From an uncultured Oscillochloris sp. (GTDB lineage Bacteria; Chloroflexota; Chloroflexia; Chloroflexales; Chloroflexaceae), in the NCBI GenBank assembly GCA_903877945.1, contig CAIRFY010000441.1, positions 1 to 12,465 of the forward strand: a stretch of 12,465 bases of DNA, written 5' to 3'. Below are positions 7,603 through 12,465 of the stretch, in pieces. Numbering within the stretch: the first letter of the stretch is position 1; the number at the start of each line of letters is the position of its first letter. The notes under the pieces are model-generated. The model worked only from the letters and a program-made list of their open reading frames with translations. It was not told the DNA's origin and ran no database searches. The translations under genes and the position numbers were made by a program.

Positions 7603-8499
7603 ATGCCCCGACGCGTACTCCTACCGCTGCTGGCTAGTGTCGCCCTTGGTGCTGCTGGCAGTATGTTTGGTGCCGCCTGGTATGTTACTACCCGCGTCAG
7701 CCCGCAGCACCGCCGCAGATACCAGGACACCTACACGTTCACGCCGTGGGAACTGGGCGTACCCTTTGAAGAGATTAGCCTGCGCAGCGCCGATGGCCTG
7801 GCCCTGACCGGCTGGTGGCTGCCGCGCCCGGAGTCACGCGGGGTGGTGATCGGCTCGCACGGCCACAGCGGCAGCAAGGACGATCTGCTCGGCGTGGGTA
7901 CGAGCCTCTGGCGGGCCGGGTTGAATGTGCTGCTCTTCGACTACCGTGGCCGTGGCGACTCAGACCCCTGGCCGCATACGCTGATCAGTCGCGAGGTAGA
8001 CGACCTGCTGGCGGCGGTGGCCTACGCCCGTACACGGGTAGATGCGGCCAGGATCGGTGTGGTGGGCTTCTCGATGGGCGCGGCAGTGGCGATTATGGCG
8101 GCGGCCCGCGAACCGACGATTGCCGCCTTGGTGGCCGACAGTTCCTTTACCGCCGTGGCCGATGTGGTGGCCCACGGGGTGCGCCGCACGCTGGGCATCC
8201 CACCCGCGCCCCTGGTGCGCGCCGCCGATGAGGTGCTGGCCCGCCGCCACGGATACCGCTTCACCCACGCCCGCCCCATCGACGCCGTGGGCGCAATCTC
8301 CCCACGCCCGATCATCATCGCCCACGGCGCGGATGACAGTACCGTGCCGGTGGGTCAAGCTCACCAGCTCTTTGCCGCCGCCGGTCAGCCAAAGCAACTC
8401 TGGGTGGCCGAGGGTGCCGAACACTGCGGGGGCTACTTTGTTGATCGCGAGGGCTACTGCGCACGGGTGAATGCGTTTTTTGCCAAATACCTCTCCTGA
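7603..8499 (+). CDS. Alpha/beta hydrolase with N-terminal membrane segment
   Basis: The 298-residue product opens with MPRRVLLPLLASVALGAAGS and a hydrophobic stretch to about residue 28, a signal anchor or signal peptide. The hydrolase fold follows: oxyanion-region GSHGHSGSKDD (84-94), DYRGRGDS (113-120), nucleophile elbow GFSMG with S157, acid HGADDSTVP with D245 the likely member, and H274 in AEHCGG, completing the Ser-Asp-His triad. It resembles the broad YtaP/Bem46-like serine hydrolases; the substrate is unknown. The frame is open back to a GTG at 7546, directly after the acetyltransferase stop. That would add 19 residues ahead of the basic N-terminus and has no ribosome-binding site. 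ATG 7603 gives the better signal sequence, though its GAGG is distant. The stop lies 6 nt before trmD. Confidence 0.87.
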   Translation: MPRRVLLPLLASVALGAAGSMFGAAWYVTTRVSPQHRRRYQDTYTFTPWELGVPFEEISLRSADGLALTGWWLPRPESRGVVIGSHGHSGSKDDLLGVGTSLWRAGLNVLLFDYRGRGDSDPWPHTLISREVDDLLAAVAYARTRVDAARIGVVGFSMGAAVAIMAAAREPTIAALVADSSFTAVADVVAHGVRRTLGIPPAPLVRAADEVLARRHGYRFTHARPIDAVGAISPRPIIIAHGADDSTVPVGQAHQLFAAAGQPKQLWVAEGAEHCGGYFVDREGYCARVNAFFAKYLS

Positions 8500-8505
8500 C
8501 GAGTA

Positions 8506-9348
8506 ATGATGCACTTCGATGTATTGACCCTCTTCCCCGGCATGTTCGCTGGGCCGCTGAGCGAGAGCATCCTCAAGCGGGCGCAGCAGGCCGGCCATAT
8601 CAGCGTGGGCTTGTACAATATCCGCGATTGGGCCAGCGACCGCCACCATACCGCCGATGACGCGCCCTACGGCGGCGGCGCAGGCATGGTGATGAAGGCC
8701 GTCCCGCTGGCGGCGTGTATCCGGGCAGTACTCGCTTCTGATGATACGGTGACTGAGTGCCAGGGTGATACGGTGGCAGGGGAACGCAATGATATGCAGG
8801 ATGTCACCCCCTCTCCCCCTCTCCCCCTCTCCCCGCCGCCCGTCATCCTGCTCTCGCCCGACGGCGAGGTGTTCAGCCAGGCTATCGCCGCCGAACTGGC
8901 TGCCGAGCCGTGGGTGATCTTGGTGTGCGGACACTACGAGGGGCTGGACGAGCGGGTGCGCGAGGCACTGATCACCCGCGAGTTGAGCATTGGCGACTAT
9001 GTACTCACCGGGGGTGAACTGGCGGCGATGGTGGTGATCGATGCGGTGGCCCGCCTGGTGCCGGGGGTGATCGACGGCGAGTCGATTGCCGAGGAGAGCC
9101 ACAGCGGCGGGCTGCTAGAGTATCCGCACTACACCCGCCCGGCGGTCTGGGAGGGTCGCGAGGTGCCCGCCGTACTCACCTCGGGACACCACGGCGAGGT
9201 GGCGAAGTGGCGCAGGCGCGAGCGGCTGCGCCGCACGCTAGACAGAAGGCCCGATCTGCTGGCCGGTGCCGCCGCCCAGGGTCTGCTCGACAAAAAGGAT
9301 CTGGCCTACCTGGCGGAACTGGGCTGGACGCCGGGCAACCAGCAGTAA
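8506..9348 (+). CDS. trmD: tRNA (guanine-37-N1) methyltransferase TrmD
   Basis: TrmD methylates G37 next to the anticodon using S-adenosylmethionine, which prevents +1 frameshifting. It is a cytoplasmic SPOUT (trefoil-knot) dimer. Family motifs are clear: FDVLTLFPGMF at the start, PYGGGAGMVMK (55-64), LLSPDGE (115-121), ILVCGHYEGLDERV (138-151), SIGDYVLTGGEL (161-172) and LLEYPHYTRP (203-212). At 280 residues it is longer than the usual 230-255. The excess lies in one block, about 78-112, between the first and second motifs and in repeat-like DNA. The position corresponding to the catalytic Asp of characterised TrmD (EEDSF) reads EESHS here, putting E197 in its place. ATG codons occur at 8506 and 8509; the second gives the classic MHFDVLTLFP start. 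It is tightly linked to the hydrolase gene. Confidence 0.96.
   Translation: MMHFDVLTLFPGMFAGPLSESILKRAQQAGHISVGLYNIRDWASDRHHTADDAPYGGGAGMVMKAVPLAACIRAVLASDDTVTECQGDTVAGERNDMQDVTPSPPLPLSPPPVILLSPDGEVFSQAIAAELAAEPWVILVCGHYEGLDERVREALITRELSIGDYVLTGGELAAMVVIDAVARLVPGVIDGESIAEESHSGGLLEYPHYTRPAVWEGREVPAVLTSGHHGEVAKWRRRERLRRTLDRRPDLLAGAAAQGLLDKKDLAYLAELGWTPGNQQ
8807..8830 (+). repeat. Three tandem copies of CCCCCTCT inside trmD
   Basis: Three perfect 8-bp units are followed by CCCC. They encode the TPSPPLPLSP segment of TrmD. An upstream 10-bp direct repeat, TGATACGGTG at 8742-8751 and 8766-8775, lies in the same inserted block. Confidence 0.85.
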
Positions 9349-9477
9349 GCGCGGGCCGACACCGAAGAGGGGGCGACAAGGTGTGTGTTTTTGTGTTGAA
9401 ATCGTGAAAAACTGGTGTGTTTTAACCGCCCGTCTACGCAACATTTGAACATGGGGCACCGTCGAATGGCCAGTAAC

Positions 9478-9518
9478 GGTGATGACACTGTATCACCAAT
9501 CGTCTTCGACCGAAGACG
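9478..9518. promoter_or_regulatory. Two adjacent inverted repeats upstream of pspC-like gene
   Basis: GGTGAT/ATCACC (9478-9483 and 9492-9497) and CGTCTTCG/CGAAGACG (9501-9508 and 9511-9518) lie 23-63 bp before the start codon. They could be operators or leader hairpins. A clear promoter was not found; TTGAAA at 9396-9401 is the best -35 candidate, with no good -10. Confidence 0.4.
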
Positions 9519-9540
9519 CACCATGGTAAGGAATGGAGCT

Positions 9541-10191
9541 ATGCAACCACGACTCACTCGCAGCCCCACCGAGTCGATGATCGCCGGCATCTGTGGCGGG
9601 CTGGCCGAGTACTTCACTATCGACCCGGTGATTGTGCGTCTGATCTTTGTACTCGTCACGCTGACGAGCGGCATGGGTCTGCCGGTCTATGTGGTACTCT
9701 GGATCGTCATGCCCAAGGCAAGCACGTCAGCAGGACAGCAGAGCTTTCAGCAGCATGTCCAGCAGTTTGGCCAAGAGGCGTCGCGCTTCGGGCAGGAGTT
9801 GGGCCAGGAGGCCACCCGCATGGGCCGCGAGGTCCTGCGCCAGGGTCAGAGCCAGGGCCAGAGCCAGCAACGCAGCGGGGCATCTGGTGTCGCCACACAC
9901 ATCCCGCCGCCTGCTGAGTACCGGTTCGATCCGGTCACCGGCCAGCCGATCAGCCCAGAGCGATCATCTGTTGGTCAGACGTTGAACGTGAATGTACCCC
10001 CGGCGAGCCTGCCGACGACCTACGGGCCGTTCGCCCAGCCGAAGCGCGCTCGCAACTGGCGATCTCTCGGCATCATCCTCATGGGTATCGGCGGGCTGAT
10101 CTTCCTGGAGCAGATCGGTATCGATATGTCGCTAGTTTTCCCCGGCCTGCTGATCGTCGCTGGCGTCTTCCTGCTGCGCCGGAACCACTAG
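9541..10191 (+). CDS. PspC-domain membrane protein
   Basis: The 216-residue protein begins with a PspC domain: LTRSPTESMIAGICGGLAEYF (5-25), then a transmembrane helix at about 31-57 ending VVLWIVMPK. PspC domains sense or transmit envelope stress at the cytoplasmic membrane. Residues about 66-112 are rich in Gln, Gly and Arg, with repeated FGQEASRFGQELGQEA-like units, probably a flexible or amphipathic cytoplasmic linker. The C-terminal 45 residues hold two hydrophobic segments (about 176-190 and 197-212), resembling the small C-terminal membrane modules found in LiaF- and PspC-like proteins. ATG 9541 is chosen because AAGGA lies 8 nt upstream and the domain starts there. Frame extension to 9415 adds 42 residues without resemblance. 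No pspA or pspB neighbour is seen. Confidence 0.88.
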   Translation: MQPRLTRSPTESMIAGICGGLAEYFTIDPVIVRLIFVLVTLTSGMGLPVYVVLWIVMPKASTSAGQQSFQQHVQQFGQEASRFGQELGQEATRMGREVLRQGQSQGQSQQRSGASGVATHIPPPAEYRFDPVTGQPISPERSSVGQTLNVNVPPASLPTTYGPFAQPKRARNWRSLGIILMGIGGLIFLEQIGIDMSLVFPGLLIVAGVFLLRRNH

Positions 10192-10228
10192 GCGGCGATG
10201 CCGCCCCCCAACCCACAAGAGAATAAAC

Positions 10229-10311
10229 GCAATACCGCAGAAGTAACGCTGTGAGGCGTTCTGTCATTCTGAGCGAAGCGAAGAATGACAGCGTTACTTA
10301 TGCTCTATTGC
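10229..10311. mobile_element. 83-bp MITE-like element with 8-bp target duplication
   Basis: The 24-nt ends (10229-10252 and 10288-10311) are inverted repeats matching at about 20 positions, both ending in GCAATA on their outer side. GAATAAAC stands directly outside each end (10221-10228 and 10312-10319), an exact 8-bp target-site duplication. Inside, CTGTCATTCT (10261-10270) and AGAATGACAG (10282-10291) form a second perfect inverted repeat around GAGCGAAGCGA. The element is non-coding. A truncated relative lies at 2896-2945. Confidence 0.87.
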
Positions 10312-10314
10312 GAA

Positions 10315-10357
10315 TAAACATCGAGGTTGCCAGATTCGTCGGCAACCTCGATGTTTA
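10315..10357 (+). terminator. Terminator-like hairpin after pspC-like gene
   Basis: A perfect 17-bp stem (10315-10331 and 10341-10357) with a 9-nt loop contains ATCGAGGTTGCC and its complement and ends in GTTTA. The U-tract is short, so efficiency is uncertain. The right-hand target duplication of the 83-bp element overlaps the base of this stem. Confidence 0.65.
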
Positions 10358-10420
10358 GGTTGAGCGGCAACCACGCGACGTTGCACCAGCGTAGATATGT
10401 GGGCTATCTGATACACAGTT

Positions 10421-10460
10421 TATACTATTATATAGCCTGAGAATACCTTTATCGCAGGAG
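10421..10460 (+). promoter_or_regulatory. Possible ligA -10 box and ribosome-binding site
   Basis: An AT-rich patch has TATACT at 10421-10426, with TATTAT overlapping, and no convincing -35. GGCTAT and ATAGCC flank it as an inverted repeat. AGGAG at 10456-10460 is 8 nt before the ligA start and is a good ribosome-binding site. Confidence 0.4.
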
Positions 10461-10468
10461 TATATTTT

Positions 10469-12465
10469 ATGACTGAGTCTGACGCAGGGCTGCGTATCGC
10501 CGAGTTACGCGCAATCCTCCGCGAGCATAACTACCGCTACTATGTGCTTGATGAGCCGAGCGTCAGTGACGCCGAGTACGACGCGCTGATGCGCGAACTA
10601 CGCGGCCTGGAGGCGGATCACCCCGACCTGCTCACGCCCGACTCGCCGACCCAGCGGGTTGGCGCACCGGTCTCTAGCCAGTTCGCCAAGGTGCGCCACC
10701 CCCAGCAGATGCTCTCACTAGGCAACGCCTTTGACGAAGACGACCTGCGGGCCTGGCGCGAGCGCGTGCTGAAGATCCTCGGCGCGGACGCGCCCCTGGC
10801 CTATGTGGTCGAGCCCAAGATCGACGGCCTGGCCATCGCCCTGACCTACCGCGAGGGCCGCCTGACCATCGGGGCCACCCGTGGCGACGGCGAGGTGGGT
10901 GAGGATGTGACCGCGAACCTGCGCACGGTGGGCGGGGTGCCCCTGGCCCTGCGGGCGATTGTAGATGTGCGATTGCAGATTGCAGATGTGGACAATCAGC
11001 AATCTACAATCAGCAATCTGCAATCACCACTCCCCCAGAGCATCGAGGTGCGCGGCGAGGTGTACATGCGGATCGCCGACTTCGAGGCGCTCAATGCGGG
11101 ACTGGCCGCCGCTGGCGAGAAGGTTTTTGCCAATGCGCGTAACTCGGCTGCTGGCAGCCTGCGTCAGAAGGATCCGGCCCTCACGGCCGCCCGCCCGCTG
11201 CGCTTTTTCGCCTACCAGGTTGGCCCGCTGGAGGGCGCGGAACTGACCAGCCAGTGGCAGGCGCTGGCCTACCTGCGCGCCCTGGGATTCCCGGTCAACC
11301 GCGACGCCCGCCGCTTCGCTGATTTTGACGCGGTGCTGGTCTACTGCCGCGAGTGGATGGCTCGTCGCGATGGGTTGGAGTACGAGGCCGACGGGATCGT
11401 GGTCAAGATCGACGATTTCGGCCAGCAGCGCGAGCTTGGCGTGGTCGGTCGTGACCCGCGCTGGGCGATTGCCTACAAGTTCCCGGCTCGCGAGGCCACC
11501 ACGCGCCTGCTCAACATTTCGGTCAACGTCGGGCGCACCGGCGTGATTACGCCTGGTGCCGAGCTTGAGCCGGTGGTCATCGGTGGGGTGACGGTGCGCA
11601 ACGCCAGCTTGCACAACGCCGACTATATCGCTGAGCGCGACATCCGCATCGGCGACTATGTGACGGTGAAGCGGGCTGGCGATGTGATCCCCTATGTGAT
11701 CGGCCCGGTGCGGAGTCGGCGCGACGGCAGCGAGCAGCCTTGGATCTTCCCGGCGCGCTGCCCAGCCTGCGACACGCCCCTGGAGCGGGTGGAGGGCGAA
11801 GCGGCCTGGCGCTGCCCGAACTTCGGCATCTGTCCGGCCCAACTGGTGCGCCGAGTCGAGCATTTCGTGGGTCGGGGCGCCCTCGACATCGTCGGTATTG
11901 GCGAGCGTCAGGCCGAGTTGTTCGTGAGCAGCGGCCTGATTGCCGATGTGGCTGATCTCTACATGTTAAAGGCCGAGCAGTTCACGGACATGGAGGGATT
12001 CGGTGCGAAGAAGATCGCCAACCTGCTCGCCGCGATTGCGGAGTCGAAGTCGCGTCCGCTCGACCGGCTGCTGGTTGGGCTGGGCATCCGCTTTGTGGGC
12101 AGCGTGGCCGCCCAGTATCTGGCCCGCCATTTCGGCGACGTGGACGCGATTATTGCCGCGAGCCAGGCCGACCTGGAGGTGATCGACGGCGTCGGCCCGG
12201 TGGTCGCGGTTAGCGTGGTGGACTTTTTTCAGCACGCGCAGAACCGCGCCCTGGTGGAGAAGCTACGCGCCGCCGGGCTGACCCTCAGCGGTGGCGCCCT
12301 GCGTGAGCGACGGGGCGACGGGTTGGCAGGCAAGACCTTCGTCCTCACCGGCACCCTGCCCACGCTCAGCCGCGAGCAGGCCACCGAGCTGATCGTCGCC
12401 CACGGCGGCAAGGTCAGCGAGAGCGTGAGCAAGAAGACCAGTTACGTGGTGGCCGGGGCCAGCGC
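10469..12465 (+). CDS. ligA: NAD-dependent DNA ligase LigA (3' end outside window)
   Basis: LigA seals nicks in replication and repair, using NAD+ to form a lysyl-AMP intermediate. The frame is open from ATG 10469 to the window edge, giving 665 residues. Domains in order: Ia region with YRYYVLDEPSVSDAEYD (22-38), adenylation domain with catalytic K117 in EPKIDGLA and the RGEVYM motif, OB fold, Cys4 zinc finger (C431, C434, C449, C455), helix-hairpin-helix repeats (about 490-575) and a BRCT domain from about residue 615 (LAGKTFVLTGTLP), cut off by the window end. Roughly 30 residues are probably missing. From memory, E. coli has K115 and C408, so this protein has about 21 extra residues between those points. 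They coincide with the repeat-like DNA at about 10957-11028. The gene has a good ribosome-binding site and stands apart from pspC. Confidence 0.97.
   Translation, partial: MTESDAGLRIAELRAILREHNYRYYVLDEPSVSDAEYDALMRELRGLEADHPDLLTPDSPTQRVGAPVSSQFAKVRHPQQMLSLGNAFDEDDLRAWRERVLKILGADAPLAYVVEPKIDGLAIALTYREGRLTIGATRGDGEVGEDVTANLRTVGGVPLALRAIVDVRLQIADVDNQQSTISNLQSPLPQSIEVRGEVYMRIADFEALNAGLAAAGEKVFANARNSAAGSLRQKDPALTAARPLRFFAYQVGPLEGAELTSQWQALAYLRALGFPVNRDARRFADFDAVLVYCREWMARRDGLEYEADGIVVKIDDFGQQRELGVVGRDPRWAIAYKFPAREATTRLLNISVNVGRTGVITPGAELEPVVIGGVTVRNASLHNADYIAERDIRIGDYVTVKRAGDVIPYVIGPVRSRRDGSEQPWIFPARCPACDTPLERVEGEAAWRCPNFGICPAQLVRRVEHFVGRGALDIVGIGERQAELFVSSGLIADVADLYMLKAEQFTDMEGFGAKKIANLLAAIAESKSRPLDRLLVGLGIRFVGSVAAQYLARHFGDVDAIIAASQADLEVIDGVGPVVAVSVVDFFQHAQNRALVEKLRAAGLTLSGGALRERRGDGLAGKTFVLTGTLPTLSREQATELIVAHGGKVSESVSKKTSYVVAGAS
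10957..11025. repeat. In-frame inverted-repeat insertion within ligA
   Basis: GATTGTAGAT (10957-10966) pairs with ATCTACAATC (11002-11011), and GATTGCAGATTGC (10971-10983) pairs with GCAATCTGCAATC (11013-11025), both perfectly. The AT-rich repeat contrasts with the GC-rich gene. It encodes about residues 163-186 of LigA. Confidence 0.82.

Noticed and set aside
7960..9102. Long 380-codon open frame on the minus strand across the hydrolase and trmD
   Set aside because: It is antisense to two well-supported genes, is rich in His/Gly/Arg as expected for a shadow frame in GC-rich DNA, and has no recognisable domain.
9415..9540. N-terminal extension of the PspC-like protein
   Set aside because: The 42 added residues show no family resemblance, and AAGGA is properly placed for ATG 9541.
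11759..11833. Unusual spacing (5 residues) between the last two zinc-finger cysteines of LigA
   Set aside because: E. coli LigA has the same spacing (C426 and C432 as I recall), so it is a normal variant.
11024..11863. Minus-strand 279-codon open frame opposite ligA
   Set aside because: It lies entirely opposite the conserved ligase domains and has shadow-type composition.

Overview
The window looks like a chromosomal segment from a high-GC member of the Chloroflexota, most probably a filamentous anoxygenic phototroph relative (Chloroflexales). The taxonomic call is an inference. It rests on the secreted protein at 3253-5133, whose central domain I recall mainly from Chloroflexota, on the style of the housekeeping genes, and on short palindromic and tandem repeats (GATGAGGCG, CCCCCTCT, GATTGCAGATTGC, TGTCATTCTGAGCGAAGCGA types) that I associate with that phylum. 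No database search was possible.

Layout: (1) 1-2367 is a phosphate module. It holds pstB, an OmpR/PhoB-type regulator whose receiver domain has lost its phosphorylation chemistry, and a convergent phoU whose 3' end overlaps the regulator by 11 bp. The rest of the pst operon is presumably to the left of the window. (2) 2368-3252 is a decayed, repeat-rich stretch with a receiver-domain fragment, a compact hairpin, a 171-bp palindromic repeat and a half copy of a small inverted-repeat element. (3) 3253-5133 encodes a large secreted protein with a TolB/PD40 propeller, closed by a strong terminator. (4) 5316-6602 (minus strand) is enolase, with a good sigma-70-type promoter overlapped by an inverted repeat. 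(5) 6723-6865 is a 143-bp non-coding element with perfect 31-bp terminal inverted repeats. (6) 6958-9348 is a tight co-directional run of a GNAT acetyltransferase, a membrane-anchored alpha/beta hydrolase and trmD. (7) 9541-10191 is a PspC-domain membrane protein. It is followed by an 83-bp inverted-repeat element with an exact 8-bp target duplication, sitting directly against a terminator-like hairpin. (8) 10469 to the window end is NAD-dependent DNA ligase LigA, cut off by the window edge in its BRCT domain.

The genes do not form one dedicated pathway. The coherent unit is pstB-regulator-phoU (phosphate uptake and its control). The rest is housekeeping (eno, trmD, ligA) with envelope functions between. 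I found no defence system, CRISPR array, prophage, tRNA or rRNA. The most notable signal is small repetitive DNA, which appears between genes as MITE-like and REP-like palindromes and also inside two essential genes. trmD and ligA each carry an in-frame, repeat-derived insertion of about 20-28 residues at a position where the protein family normally has a short loop.
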